Assembly (NCBI RefSeq): GCF_000423745.1
Contig: NZ_AUIO01000015.1
Location: 1 to 46,819, forward strand
DNA: 46,819 bases
Source of the DNA: Streptococcus plurextorum DSM 22810
GTDB taxonomy: Bacteria; Bacillota; Bacilli; Lactobacillales; Streptococcaceae
Direction of reading: 5' to 3'
The position numbers and the translations under genes were made by a program. The notes beneath the pieces are model-generated. The model ran no database searches and was not told the DNA's origin. It was given only the letters and a program-made list of their open reading frames with translations. Below, in pieces: positions 23,830 to 32,693 of the stretch; position 1 is the first letter of the stretch; the number at the start of each line of letters is the position of its first letter.

Positions 23830-24342
23830 TTATTTTATTTTGAAGAATTGAACAATCGCCACAATCCCTTGATAAATAAAGACAAAGGCAATGGTGTAAC
23901 CAATAAGGACGCTTGTCATCAATGGATGTCCCATCATGATGATACCAGCAATAATACCTAAAATACCAAGCCATACAAGCGGTGTCCCAATGGACTTGTC
24001 CGCTTTGCGCACCTTAAATCCAACTAACAGTTTTGTGATACCATTTGTCAAAGCCCAGAAAGAGATGATAAACGGGACAAAAGTCACCATTTCAATGAAA
24101 CTACCTGAACATAAAGTAAGGGCCAAAATCAGCGTGACAATCCCTCCGAAAAGATTCCAACCATGTTTTTCCTCTGCTTTGAAGTAATTGACAATCTCCG
24201 AAATCCCCTGAACAGCAAATACAACTGCAAACAAGAAGGTCATTGATGCTAGACCAATAGCTGGATTTGCCACCATACGAACTCCAGTCATTACCGCAAA
24301 AATCCCCGCTAGTAATAACAACCATTTCCAATTTTTCGACAT
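23830..24342 (-). CDS. HdeD-like (DUF308) membrane protein
   Basis: A 170-residue membrane protein with six predicted helices in three hairpins (WLLLLAGIFAVMTGVRMVANP, TFLFAVVFAVQGISEIVNYF, GIVTLILALTLCSG, FVPFIISFWALTNGITKLLVG, WLGILGIIAGIIMMGHP, IGYTIAFVFIYQGIVAIVQFF), the DUF308/HdeD layout. In E. coli HdeD supports acid resistance at high cell density. Here it lies 21 bases behind a TetR repressor gene and is probably under the same operator. Acid resistance in this organism is inference. Confidence 0.88.
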   Translation of the reverse strand: MSKNWKWLLLLAGIFAVMTGVRMVANPAIGLASMTFLFAVVFAVQGISEIVNYFKAEEKHGWNLFGGIVTLILALTLCSGSFIEMVTFVPFIISFWALTNGITKLLVGFKVRKADKSIGTPLVWLGILGIIAGIIMMGHPLMTSVLIGYTIAFVFIYQGIVAIVQFFKIK

Positions 24343-24363
24343 TATTCTCTCCTTTTTGAGGCC

Positions 24364-24966
24364 TTAATCCTCTATAATTCCATAAATCATCATATCCAAA
24401 AGTTGCGACAACTGATTTTCATAACCTGAAACCAAGTCCATCAAACTCTTATCCGAGGAAACGGTTAGGTAATAAGAACGAAACATGTCCTGAATCAATC
24501 TCAGATAAGCCATCGCGCGCTTCTCATCAATTGTCTCCTTGAGTTTGGATTCTGATAATAATTTCTGACAAACCTGGTCATTCAAATCAAGAAAAATCGC
24601 CTTTTGAGGAGCAATCTCTACCTCCAATTCCTCTGGAGTAGCAATCATCGCTTCAAAGAAAACATGACTATGCTCTGGGTAGTCCTGATAAAATTGGTGA
24701 CGTCTTTCCATATAATCAGCTAGAGACGGCACTTGCCCTTCTTCCCCCAGAAACAAGGTCAAGGCTTTTTCAAAACTTTCCTGAACACATGCCAGATAGA
24801 GGTCTGACTTTCCTGAGAAATTATGATACAAGACACCCTTGGAAATCCCGTCATTCTTACAAAGATCATTGATGACAAATCCCCTGTAGCCTTTTGACGC
24901 AAATTCATGCAAGGCTGCAGCGATAATTTTTTCTCTACGAAGTCTTGTTTTCTCTTCTTTTCTCAT
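24364..24966 (-). CDS. TetR/AcrR-family regulator
   Basis: A 200-residue repressor. Residues 8-55 form the TetR HTH (RREKIIAAALHEFASKGYRGFVINDLCKNDGISKGVLYHNFSGKSDLYLACV). The C-terminal part is helical and of the TetR_C type seen in regulators of membrane stress or drug export. It is the first gene of a likely operon with hdeD. A perfect palindrome 25 bases upstream of its ATG is the expected operator, making it autoregulated. Confidence 0.9.
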   Translation of the reverse strand: MRKEEKTRLRREKIIAAALHEFASKGYRGFVINDLCKNDGISKGVLYHNFSGKSDLYLACVQESFEKALTLFLGEEGQVPSLADYMERRHQFYQDYPEHSHVFFEAMIATPEELEVEIAPQKAIFLDLNDQVCQKLLSESKLKETIDEKRAMAYLRLIQDMFRSYYLTVSSDKSLMDLVSGYENQLSQLLDMMIYGIIED

Positions 24967-24990
24967 GGCCTTTCCTCCAACGAAAATAAT

Positions 24991-25010
24991 TATAGACCAT
25001 TTGGTCTATA
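24991..25010. promoter_or_regulatory. Perfect palindromic TetR operator
   Basis: TATAGACCA-TT-TGGTCTATA is a perfect inverted repeat of 9-base arms, upstream of the tetR-hdeD pair. It resembles the operators of TetR-family multidrug regulators. Confidence 0.85.
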
Positions 25011-25072
25011 ATGTCAAGCCTTAATGTTAATTGCAAACAAAAAAAGGACTTGGCAGTGCCAAATTCCTTTCA

Positions 25073-25687
25073 CTAAAATCTTTCCAAAATCTTATCAATT
25101 TTCACCATAGCTTCGTCATAGATAGCCTCAGCCTGACTTGGATCGGCCGATTGCCCCTCGATAAAGACCTGATGACTGTCTTCAAATCCAAGAAATTCAA
25201 AGACAGACTTGATGTACTGGGCTGCAGGGTCCTTGCCTGCATAGACGCCACCGTTTGACTGGATATGGAGAAGTTTTTTTCCCTTGACCAAGCCGACAGA
25301 GCCTTCTGGCCCATACTTGAAGGTCAGACCTGCGACGTTAATGGTGTTTATCCAAGACACCAGCTGGCTTGGCACATTGAGATTCCAGAGAGGGTTGACG
25401 ATGACAATCTTATCTGCTGCAAGAAATTGCTGGGTCAAGGCATTGTAACGATCCAATCGCTCTCTTTGCTTAGGACTAATACTTTCACCTTTTTTGACAG
25501 CTCCCATAGCCTCTAACAAGGACTTGTCCAAGGCTGGAACCTGGTCCTCAAAGACATCGACGATTTCTATCTTATCCTCTGGGTGCAAACTGGCGTAACG
25601 TGCTTGAAAGTCTTCCAAAGCTCGTACCGCGTAGGATTTTTTGGCGTCTAAGGGATGGGCTTTTACAATTAAAACAGTAGACATCAT
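25073..25687 (-). CDS. azoR: FMN-dependent NADH-azoreductase-type flavoprotein
   Basis: A 204-residue flavodoxin-fold oxidoreductase of the AzoR/AcpD family. The N-terminal FMN loop is VLIVKAHPLDAKKSYAVRALEDF; NPLWNLNVPSQLVSWINTINVAGLTFKYGPEGSVGLVKGKK carries the conserved N-x-P-x-x-L-K/V-x-W-I and T-F-x-Y-G-x-x-G elements; HIQSNGGVY follows. Enzymes of this type reduce quinones and azo compounds with NAD(P)H as protection from electrophiles. Two ATG codons in tandem are possible starts, behind AAGGAGCGCG. It has its own consensus promoter and stands alone. Confidence 0.9.
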   Translation of the reverse strand: MMSTVLIVKAHPLDAKKSYAVRALEDFQARYASLHPEDKIEIVDVFEDQVPALDKSLLEAMGAVKKGESISPKQRERLDRYNALTQQFLAADKIVIVNPLWNLNVPSQLVSWINTINVAGLTFKYGPEGSVGLVKGKKLLHIQSNGGVYAGKDPAAQYIKSVFEFLGFEDSHQVFIEGQSADPSQAEAIYDEAMVKIDKILERF

Positions 25688-25720
25688 CGCGCTCCTTTAT
25701 CACTAATTATTAATAAATTG

Positions 25721-25748
25721 ATTATACTCTTTTTACGATTAAAGTCAA
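25721..25748 (-). promoter_or_regulatory. Promoter of azoR
   Basis: Minus strand -35 TTGACT (25743-25748), 16-base spacer, -10 TATAAT (25721-25726). An AT-rich dyad AATTATTAATAAATT follows downstream and may bind a regulator. Confidence 0.75.
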
Positions 25749-25852
25749 TCAATTAAACCCGAAACGCCACTAGATGAAGAGCCTCCTAGTGACTATTGAC
25801 ACGCTATAAGTTTCCTCCTTAAACAAGATCTATTACCCAATCGCAGAAAAAA

Positions 25853-25886
25853 ACATTGCCCGCTCTTCAAAACAAGACCAGACAAT
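25853..25886 (-). terminator. Terminator of the fru operon
   Basis: Stem CATTG / CAATG plus an inner TCTT / AAGA, with six T on the minus strand beyond the hairpin; it lies just past the fruA stop at 25896. Confidence 0.55.
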
Positions 25887-25895
25887 GCTTTGTTA

Positions 25896-27851
25896 TTATT
25901 TCGCTTTACGAAGGTAACCGTAAAGAATACCTGAAACCACTGCACCAATTGCCACATAAGCAAGGTACAAGAATGGGTTAGATGTCAAGGCGATAACGAA
26001 GATACCACCGTGAGGAGCCATCAATTGAATGCCTGACAAACCAACCAAGGCACCTGCAAGAGCAGAACCAGCAATAAAGCTTGGGATTGCACGAGCTGGG
26101 TCAGCAGCACCAAATGGAATCGCACCTTCAGTGATGAATGACAGACCCATAACGATGTTTGTCAAACCTGAGTTACGCTCTTCTTGTGTGAATTTGTCTT
26201 TGAAAAGAAGAGTTGCTACAAAGACTGCCAATGGTGGAACCATACCACCAGCCATAACCGCTGCCATTGCAACAGATCCACCATTTGCAACAGTCGCTGC
26301 AAGCGTACCTGTACCGAAGACATAAGCTGCCTTGTTGACTGGACCACCCATATCGACTGCCATCATACCACCAAGGACAAGGCCGAGGAGAATAGCAGAG
26401 CTACCTTCAAGACCTGAAAGGAAATCGTTCATACCAGTGTTGATAGCTGCCATTGGGATGTTGACAAAGAACATCAAGAAACCAGTGATAGCTGTACCCA
26501 AAAGTGGCAAGAGCAAGATAGCATTCAAACCTTGAAGTGATTTTGGCAAGTTACGCAATGCGTTACGAAGCACAAGCACCACACCACCTGCAAGGAAACC
26601 ACCAACAAGGGCACCCAAGAAACCAGATGATACACCAGCAAGGGCTTGAGTCGCTTCACCACCAGCTGCGTAAGGGATTTTACCAAATGCAAGACCGCTG
26701 CTAGCAATTGCACCAGCTACGAAACCTGCAACCAAACCTGGTTTTTCAGCGATTGAGTAAGCAATGTAACCTGCAAGAAGTGGCAACATGAAGCCAAATG
26801 CTGCTTGCCCAATCTTCATGAACATAGCTGCGATTTCGTTGTATGAACCAAGACTGCCAAGGCTATCGTTCGGCACACCGATGAGATTATCTGCCAAGAA
26901 AGCAAGGGCGATCAAGATACCACCACCGATAACGAATGGCAACATTTGAGAAACACCGCTCATCAAGTGTTTATAGAAGGCTTTACCAAGACTGAGTTTT
27001 TCTGAAGACTCCGCAGCCGCAGTTGCTTCTGTTGCAGTATAAGCAGATGCTTTACCGTCCAAGATGATGTTGATCAATTCTTCTGGTTGCTTGATACCAG
27101 CAGCAACTGGACGAGATACCAATGGTTTGCCATTGAAGCGAGGCATTTCAACAGCCTTGTCTGCTGCGATGATAACACCAGCTGCATTTTTGATGTCTTC
27201 AGCAGTTAGTTTGTTGCCAATACCTGAAGCACCGTTGGTTTCAACCTTGATGTCAACACCCATTTCAGCAGCTTGTTTCTTAAGTGCTTCTTCTGCCATG
27301 TAAGTGTGGGCAATACCTGTTGTACAAGCTGTAACTGCTACGATAAATGGACGGTCACCACTTGGAGTAGCAACCACTTCTTCAGCTGCCTTATCTGCTG
27401 CTTCAACCTCATCAAAAATAGCAATCACTTCTTCTGCAGAGTTTACTCCACGCAATTTATCTGCAAAACCTGGTTTCAACAAATATTTTGACAGTTCAGC
27501 AAGAGCTGCCAAGTGTGTGTCATTAGCACCTTGAGGCGCTGCAATCATAAAGAAGAGGTCTGTTGGTTGACCATCAAGCGAAGCATAATCAACACCCTTG
27601 TTTGATTTTGCAAAAAGAACAGCTGGCTCAGCAACAACGATATTTTTCGCATGTGGCATCGCAATACCATCACCCAAACCAGTAGTCATTTGCTCTTCAC
27701 GAGTCATGATGCCTTGTTTGAAAACATCAAAATCATGGATAATCCCTTTGTCAAGCAGATTTGAGATCATCTCGTCAATAGCTGCTTCTTTTGAGATGGC
27801 TTGAAGATCAAGCAACATCAGCTCTTTTTTCAATAAATCTTGAATTTTCAT
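25896..27851 (-). CDS. fruA: Fructose PTS transporter, IIABC
   Basis: A 651-residue fused enzyme II that imports fructose and phosphorylates it to fructose 1-phosphate. Domain IIA occupies residues 1-150 with its phosphorylation site in GIAMPHAKN (His67). Domain IIB covers about 165-270 with the phospho-cysteine in AVTACTTGIAHTY (Cys176). Domain IIC, about 300-651, has eight or more membrane helices and the conserved stretch VDMGGPVNKAAYVFG. The length is normal for streptococcal FruA. Its start overlaps the fruK stop by four bases, and the next enzyme of the pathway is FruK. Confidence 0.97.
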   Translation of the reverse strand: MKIQDLLKKELMLLDLQAISKEAAIDEMISNLLDKGIIHDFDVFKQGIMTREEQMTTGLGDGIAMPHAKNIVVAEPAVLFAKSNKGVDYASLDGQPTDLFFMIAAPQGANDTHLAALAELSKYLLKPGFADKLRGVNSAEEVIAIFDEVEAADKAAEEVVATPSGDRPFIVAVTACTTGIAHTYMAEEALKKQAAEMGVDIKVETNGASGIGNKLTAEDIKNAAGVIIAADKAVEMPRFNGKPLVSRPVAAGIKQPEELINIILDGKASAYTATEATAAAESSEKLSLGKAFYKHLMSGVSQMLPFVIGGGILIALAFLADNLIGVPNDSLGSLGSYNEIAAMFMKIGQAAFGFMLPLLAGYIAYSIAEKPGLVAGFVAGAIASSGLAFGKIPYAAGGEATQALAGVSSGFLGALVGGFLAGGVVLVLRNALRNLPKSLQGLNAILLLPLLGTAITGFLMFFVNIPMAAINTGMNDFLSGLEGSSAILLGLVLGGMMAVDMGGPVNKAAYVFGTGTLAATVANGGSVAMAAVMAGGMVPPLAVFVATLLFKDKFTQEERNSGLTNIVMGLSFITEGAIPFGAADPARAIPSFIAGSALAGALVGLSGIQLMAPHGGIFVIALTSNPFLYLAYVAIGAVVSGILYGYLRKAK

Positions 27852-28759
27852 CGTTTTTCTACCTCTACTTTTTCATAAGTTTCTTTAATAAATTCAATGC
27901 CTGCCAAATCATCTGAAAAGGCTGTTGACGTTCCACAAGCAACACCCCACTTAAGAGCTTCTACCGGATCTTTTGAGCGAACGTATTCGCCAGTAAAGCC
28001 TGCCACCATAGAATCACCTGCTCCAACAGAGTTTTTCACAGTTCCCTTGATTGGCTTTGCAAAATAAGCCGCCTCTGGAGTAACGAGCAGAGCACCGTCA
28101 CCTGCCATCGAAACGATAACATTTTTAGCACCTTTTGCGATGATTTCCCGTGCGTATTTTTCCACATCAGGCAAACCTTTTAATTCAACACCAAAAATCG
28201 CTTCCAACTCATGGTTATTGGGTTTGACTAACAAGGGCTCATAAGCTAATGAATCCAATAGGGTTTGTCCTTCAAAATCACAAACAACTTCTGCACCAGC
28301 TTTTTTAGCTACAGGAATGAGCTCTTTATAAACTTCATTTCCTAAATTTGCTGGTGCGGATCCTGCAAAGACAACCGTATCTTGATCCGTCAAAGAGGCT
28401 AAAATCATTTTTAAAGCTTCAAGTTGATCAACTGTCACAAAGGGACCTGCACCGTTGATTTCGGTCTCCTGATCAGCTTTTATCTTGACGTTAATACGAG
28501 TGTCCTGGTTCACGGTCACAAACCGACTAGAAATATCCTCAGCAGCCAAGCCATCGGTGATAAATTTCCCTGTAAACCCACCGACGAATCCTGTCGCTGC
28601 CGTCTCATGTCCTAATCGTTTTAGGACTCGACTAACATTTATCCCTTTTCCTCCAACAAACTTATCGTCGCTATCCATACGATTGACACTACCTAGTTCA
28701 ACCCTATCGATACGAACAATAAAGTCGATAGAAGGATTAAGAGTTACTGTATAAATCAT
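27848..28759 (-). CDS. fruK: 1-phosphofructokinase
   Basis: A 303-residue PfkB-family kinase converting fructose 1-phosphate to fructose 1,6-bisphosphate. The N-terminal substrate part is MIYTVTLNPSIDFIVRIDRV followed by FVGGKGINVSRVLKRLG; the PfkB signature with the catalytic Asp is SVGAGDSMVAGF near residue 250. Its length is standard. ATGA overlaps join it to fruR upstream and fruA downstream, so the three genes form one operon and the sugar taken up by FruA is fed straight to it. Confidence 0.97.
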   Translation of the reverse strand: MIYTVTLNPSIDFIVRIDRVELGSVNRMDSDDKFVGGKGINVSRVLKRLGHETAATGFVGGFTGKFITDGLAAEDISSRFVTVNQDTRINVKIKADQETEINGAGPFVTVDQLEALKMILASLTDQDTVVFAGSAPANLGNEVYKELIPVAKKAGAEVVCDFEGQTLLDSLAYEPLLVKPNNHELEAIFGVELKGLPDVEKYAREIIAKGAKNVIVSMAGDGALLVTPEAAYFAKPIKGTVKNSVGAGDSMVAGFTGEYVRSKDPVEALKWGVACGTSTAFSDDLAGIEFIKETYEKVEVEKR

Positions 28760-29499
28760 ACCTCGATTACCTTCGTTTTCTCCTTTATACTAGCAAGCCA
28801 TTTATTATCAGTTTGATTGATGATAATGGTCGCATTTTCAATTGGTGCCACATTCACAAAAGAAACATGACCGATTTTTGAAGAATCTGCCAAAACATAG
28901 GATTCCTTAGCACTTTCAATGATTAAGCCTTTAACAGCCGCCTCGTCCATATCTGGCGTCGTAAAGTAGCCTGTATCAAACCCATTCATGCCTACAAAAG
29001 CCTTGTCAAAATTGAGATGTTTAATCTGCTGTATCGCCATATTACCAATGCTAGCATCCGTAGAGTGTTTGACAAGACCACCGATAATAATGGTCTTAAT
29101 GTCTTTTTCAACCAATCTAGCTGCATGATGAATAGAATTGGTCACAACTGTGACATCATTCCTATTCAAATGCTCAACAAGGAGAGCATTGGTCGTTCCT
29201 GCATCGATGAAAATAACATCGTTTGGCTTGATAAACTCTAGCGCCTTATGAACAATCCTCATCTTTTCTTGAACGTTTTTGACAGATTTTTGACTATTTG
29301 TGAGTTCTTCTTGTAAATGATGTTTAAGCTCAGCTCCTCCGTGCACTCGGTGAAGTTTTTGCTCTGCTTCTAACTCGTCCAAATCCCGTCTAACCGTCGA
29401 TTCAGAAGAGTCTAAAAGAGGGATAAGTTCCTCTAAACTGACAAAACCCTGCTGGGCTATTTTATCTAAAATAATTTGTTTGCGTTCAGATTTTAGCAT
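28756..29499 (-). CDS. fruR: DeoR-family repressor of the fructose operon
   Basis: A 247-residue DeoR-type regulator. The N-terminal HTH (RKQIILDKIAQQGFVSLEELIPLLDSSESTVRRDLDELEAEQKLHRVHGGAEL) is followed by the sugar-phosphate isomerase-like sensor domain with the family's D-A-G-T-T (FIDAGTTNALL) and VADSSKIGH-like (VLADSSKIGHVSF) elements. FruR proteins usually respond to fructose 1-phosphate. It is the first gene of the operon and its promoter carries three direct repeats and a cre site, so autoregulation plus carbon catabolite control is likely. Confidence 0.95.
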   Translation of the reverse strand: MLKSERKQIILDKIAQQGFVSLEELIPLLDSSESTVRRDLDELEAEQKLHRVHGGAELKHHLQEELTNSQKSVKNVQEKMRIVHKALEFIKPNDVIFIDAGTTNALLVEHLNRNDVTVVTNSIHHAARLVEKDIKTIIIGGLVKHSTDASIGNMAIQQIKHLNFDKAFVGMNGFDTGYFTTPDMDEAAVKGLIIESAKESYVLADSSKIGHVSFVNVAPIENATIIINQTDNKWLASIKEKTKVIEV

Positions 29500-29511
29500 T
29501 TCTCCCCTTCC

Positions 29512-29525
29512 TGCAATCGTTTACA
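29512..29525 (-). promoter_or_regulatory. cre site (CcpA) in the fru promoter
   Basis: Minus strand TGTAAACGATTGCA fits the cre consensus TGTAANCGNTNNCA exactly. It sits immediately downstream of the -10, over the expected transcription start, where bound CcpA would block transcription. Confidence 0.85.
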
Positions 29526-29531
29526 GTTATT

Positions 29532-29560
29532 ATTATACCCTAACCCCTTCTCCTTGTCAA
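29532..29560 (-). promoter_or_regulatory. Consensus promoter of fruRKA
   Basis: Minus strand -35 TTGACA (29555-29560), 17-base spacer, -10 TATAAT (29532-29537): a perfect sigma-A promoter, so it must be held down by repressors. Confidence 0.88.
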
Positions 29561-29590
29561 TCAAAATCTATCAAAATCTTCCAAAATCTA
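29561..29590 (-). promoter_or_regulatory. Three phased direct repeats upstream of the fru promoter
   Basis: On the plus strand TCAAAATCTA, TCAAAATCTT and CCAAAATCTA follow one another without gap, directly abutting the -35. Ten-base units place each copy on the same helix face. They are the likely FruR sites. Confidence 0.75.
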
Positions 29591-29658
29591 TCTCGACAAC
29601 CTTATCATCATCAAAAATACCATCCTAGTAAGGGATACTTTTCTCAGAACAACTGATA

Positions 29659-29692
29659 AAAAGGCCTGAAACACAATCGTTTCAAGCCTTTT
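29659..29692 (-). terminator. Terminator behind the lipoate ligase gene
   Basis: Fourteen-base arms AAAAGGCCTGAAAC / GTTTCAAGCCTTTT with one mismatch and A and T runs outside; it ends the leftward lipoate ligase transcript 85 bases past its stop. Confidence 0.85.
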
Positions 29693-29776
29693 GATAATGT
29701 CACGAGAAGATAGGAAAGAAGAACTTTTCAGTTAATCTTCACTGGAGCAAAGACGCCGTCCTGACACCGATGCTTT

Positions 29777-30766
29777 TTAAGCCACAATCGCTTTAGCCAC
29801 TTCCTCAACCGTCATGCGTGAGAAATAGTGCGTCGTGTCAATGCTCTGCAATTTTTCCAAAACATCCGCATACTCATAACGTGTCCCGATAAGGAGATTT
29901 TCAACATCCGATACATCGCCGATACCAAAGAAATCTCCGTAAATCTTAAGCCCTTGAATCACAGAATTTTCCGCTTGGACGTAGCTAGTGATCTTACCAG
30001 CTGGGTAACGAACGCTACGCTCAACCGTGTATTCTGGTGCTTTACCGTAAGTCCAGTCCCAAGTCGAAAACTGCTCGTCACATGATTTTTGGATAGTAGC
30101 AAGCTCGTCCTCAGACAAGACATACTCGGTCATGTCTGGGTAGTGTTCTTTCATCTTATCCAAAATCTTATCCGCAAATTGATTAACCGTGATTTTTTCA
30201 GGCAGTTCATTCAAAATGTTTGTCACACGCGCTCGTACAGACTTAACACCCTTAGACTCGATTTTGTCTTTTGACACCTTCAGCGCCTCACCTAGAACGG
30301 TCATATCAACATCAAAAAGCAGACAACCATGGTGCATCATACGCCCTTTGTAATAGGCTTGCGCGTTCCCACAGAATTTCTTGCCATCAATTTCAAGGTC
30401 GTTACGTCCTGTAAACTCCGCTGTCACACCCAAATCTGCAAGGGTTTCAATCACTGGTTGAGAGAAGGTTTTAAAATCAAATGCTCCCTCCTCAGATTTA
30501 TTTGAAATGATGGTGTAGTTAAGGTTATTCAAATCATGATAAACCGCACCACCTCCTGATAGGCGACGAACGACATGAATCCCGTTTGCATCAGTGTATT
30601 CTTTATTGATTTCTTGCACCGCATTTTGATGCTTACCAATAATGATGGCTGGTTCATTTATCCACAAGATAAAGAGTTCGTCTTCTTGCTGCAATTCCTT
30701 GAAGGCATAGGCTTCAAGAGCGATGTTATAGGCTGGATTGTTACTTGTGTTTACGATATATTTCAT
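29777..30766 (-). CDS. lplA: Lipoate-protein ligase A
   Basis: A 329-residue ligase that activates lipoate with ATP and attaches it to lipoyl domains. ATG 30766 is preceded by GGAGG; an upstream in-frame start would add 19 residues and lacks a site. Visible motifs are RRLSGGGAVYHDLNNLNYTII (the RR-x-SGGG ligand loop) and KFCGNAQAYYKGRMMHHGCLLFDVDM with the GNAQ and HG elements, plus the C-terminal accessory domain with FSTWDWTYGKAPEYTVER. Substrates lie nearby: both PdhC and PdhD of the pyruvate dehydrogenase operon have an N-terminal lipoyl domain. Confidence 0.95.
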   Translation of the reverse strand: MKYIVNTSNNPAYNIALEAYAFKELQQEDELFILWINEPAIIIGKHQNAVQEINKEYTDANGIHVVRRLSGGGAVYHDLNNLNYTIISNKSEEGAFDFKTFSQPVIETLADLGVTAEFTGRNDLEIDGKKFCGNAQAYYKGRMMHHGCLLFDVDMTVLGEALKVSKDKIESKGVKSVRARVTNILNELPEKITVNQFADKILDKMKEHYPDMTEYVLSEDELATIQKSCDEQFSTWDWTYGKAPEYTVERSVRYPAGKITSYVQAENSVIQGLKIYGDFFGIGDVSDVENLLIGTRYEYADVLEKLQSIDTTHYFSRMTVEEVAKAIVA

Positions 30767-30840
30767 GAAAAAACCTCCAATTTCTTCTTTCTCTATTTTA
30801 GTGAAAACGGTCGCAAAAAACAAGCCTTACGGCTTGCCTT

Positions 30841-31911
30841 TTAATGGATTTCAATATCGCCAGAGGCACTGGTCACCGTTAGACTGGCTTGGTTTTTTTC
30901 TGGCTGATGATGATAGGTGTTATTTTCACCAGAATGGCCAAAAACATTATACTCTCCCCAAACTGCTGTAGCAATAATGGCTGTGATCGCCTTTTGATGG
31001 TCACTCAGCAAAACCTCAACTTCACCATTGGCTACCTTAATCGTCATATCTGAAAAATCAGTTTCAGCAAGCTCAACGTCGCCATTGCTCAAGTCAAAGA
31101 CTGCCGTTGACACTCGGCTAGCACTCATCTCCATGTCGCCATTTGCAAGTTTCCCACGGACTTCGTCAATCCGACTACCTGTCACGTCTAAATCTCCATT
31201 TGTCAACGTTAAAACTCCTTGCGACACGATACCATCTGTGATGTCTAAGTCACCATTTGATAGTCGAGCCAAAAGCGCTGCTATCTGCCCACCTTTGACC
31301 TCCAAATCACCATCTCCCAAAGTCACGCTGACCTTATCAGCAACCAGTTGAAATAGGGCAACATCCGAATGTTCCGACGTTATCTGCAAAGCAGGCAATA
31401 CTAGCCCCCGTGGTACCAGCACCTCCATCCGGCTGATACCTGTAGAAAATTTGCTAAAATTGACCACTCGGGAAAGAAGCTGGGCACTCACGACCCTACT
31501 TGTAGCAGGGAGTCGATCCAATTGTTTGATGGTCAAGACACCGTCCTGTTCAGTCACTGATAGGAGATTAGACAGTCTATCGTCATAATTGACCGAGACT
31601 TTAGGAACGTCAGCCACCTTGATTTTAAGGTCGATGTCTATGAGCTCGGCTGTGATTTTATCAGCCTGTACCCAGTCAGTTTGAACAGATACTGGTTCCT
31701 GAATTTGTTCCTCCAAAATATCACGCGCTCTCAGTTCTTCAATCAATTCTTTTGCCACCATCTCTGGACTTCCCAGCGCAGCTATGGCCTCCAAATCATC
31801 ACCTGCCTCAGCCACATACTCTTTGAAAAATGCTAGCGCCTCCGCTCGTGTCTCGGTTGATAACCCATCTAGCTCCTGTTCTAGCGCTGCTAAAAATGCT
31901 TGACCTGTCAT
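30841..31911 (-). CDS. HAAS/DUF4097 regulatory-associated protein
   Basis: A 356-residue protein from ATG 31911, overlapping the padR stop (ATGA). The N-terminal 60 residues (FLAALEQELDGLSTETRAEALAFFKEYVAEAGDDLEAIAALGSPEMVAKELIEEL) form the HAAS/DUF1700-type helical module that usually teams with PadR regulators. The rest is a right-handed beta-strand repeat of the DUF4097 kind, recurrent around residues 190-320 as LSNGDLDITD, LTNGDLDVTG, LANGDMEMSA, LSNGDVELAE and VANGEVEVLL. No membrane helix is evident in this copy, unlike many relatives. A role in envelope stress signalling with PadR is likely but unproven. Confidence 0.88.
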   Translation of the reverse strand: MTGQAFLAALEQELDGLSTETRAEALAFFKEYVAEAGDDLEAIAALGSPEMVAKELIEELRARDILEEQIQEPVSVQTDWVQADKITAELIDIDLKIKVADVPKVSVNYDDRLSNLLSVTEQDGVLTIKQLDRLPATSRVVSAQLLSRVVNFSKFSTGISRMEVLVPRGLVLPALQITSEHSDVALFQLVADKVSVTLGDGDLEVKGGQIAALLARLSNGDLDITDGIVSQGVLTLTNGDLDVTGSRIDEVRGKLANGDMEMSASRVSTAVFDLSNGDVELAETDFSDMTIKVANGEVEVLLSDHQKAITAIIATAVWGEYNVFGHSGENNTYHHQPEKNQASLTVTSASGDIEIH

Positions 31912-32222
31912 GCTTGACCTCCTTTTGCTATCTTGAGAATGGCTGTTGAGTAGCGTAGCCATTCCTCCTCCAAAAATACCAACTGCTCACGTCCTGCTGA
32001 CGTCGGCTGGTAATACTTACGCTGTCTGCCTTGATGAGCCTCTGTGTAGGTGCTGAGCCAGCCGTTTACTTCCATCTTTTTCAAGATAGGGTAGAGTGTC
32101 GACTCCTTGATAGGCGTGACTTGTCGTAACGTTTGGCAAATCTCGTAGCCGTAGGACGGCGATTGATTTACCATACCTAACACCAAAAACTCAATCACTG
32201 GCGATGGAACGGGATAATACAT
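31908..32222 (-). CDS. PadR-family transcriptional regulator
   Basis: A 104-residue PadR regulator: YPVPSPVIEFLVLGMVNQSPSYGYEICQTLRQVTPIKESTLYPILKKMEVNGWLSTYTEAHQGRQRKYYQPTSAGREQL, the complete winged helix with dimerisation helix at the end. It belongs to the short PadR-s2 type paired with HAAS/DUF1700 proteins, exactly as here, where the partner gene overlaps by four bases. A dyad just upstream overlaps its promoter, indicating autoregulation. Confidence 0.92.
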   Translation of the reverse strand: MYYPVPSPVIEFLVLGMVNQSPSYGYEICQTLRQVTPIKESTLYPILKKMEVNGWLSTYTEAHQGRQRKYYQPTSAGREQLVFLEEEWLRYSTAILKIAKGGQA

Positions 32223-32249
32223 CTGTCACCTCCATGAGTTTATTTTTCT

Positions 32250-32304
32250 TATATGTTTATTTTAAGCATATATAAATAATAAACTGATGACCGCACATTG
32301 TCAA
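32250..32304 (-). promoter_or_regulatory. padR promoter with operator-like dyad
   Basis: Minus strand -35 TTGACA (32299-32304), 17-base spacer, -10 TATTAT (32276-32281). Directly downstream lies the dyad TATATG / CATATA (32250-32272), in the position of a PadR autoregulatory operator. The rest of 32305-32478 shows no gene. Confidence 0.72.
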
Positions 32305-32479
32305 GCCCTAAGTGCATAAAAATCAAAAAATGCTTCTTATTATCAAGCAATGAAGAAAAAGACCCTGTGTCGACGAGCTATGTCTCTTACCTAGTTTGAG
32401 TTAAGCGTTAGCTAGTTCACTATAGCGACCAGGCGTTAAAACACGGATTTTAATCAAAAATCAAACGAAACTCACAACG

Positions 32480-32516
32480 AAAAGAGCTACTGCTCGATAA
32501 TAGCAGTAGCTCTTTT
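32480..32516 (-). terminator. Terminator of the pdh operon
   Basis: Perfect 15-base arms AAAAGAGCTACTGCT / AGCAGTAGCTCTTTT around seven bases. Placed 178 bases past the pdhD stop and usable in either direction. Between it and 32693 no gene is seen. Confidence 0.88.
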
Positions 32517-32693
32517 CTAGTTTAAGACTTAGAAAGTTCTTATCCTCAATGATTTATTTGGTTCTACGACCAAAACGCAGTGGTTGACCACTCTCTAATA
32601 CGTTGAGCAAATCAACCTTTAGAAGTCTACTCAACTACGCAGAGGTGAGATGGCAACATCACATTTCTTAAAAGTTACCGTTCTCTGACTTAT

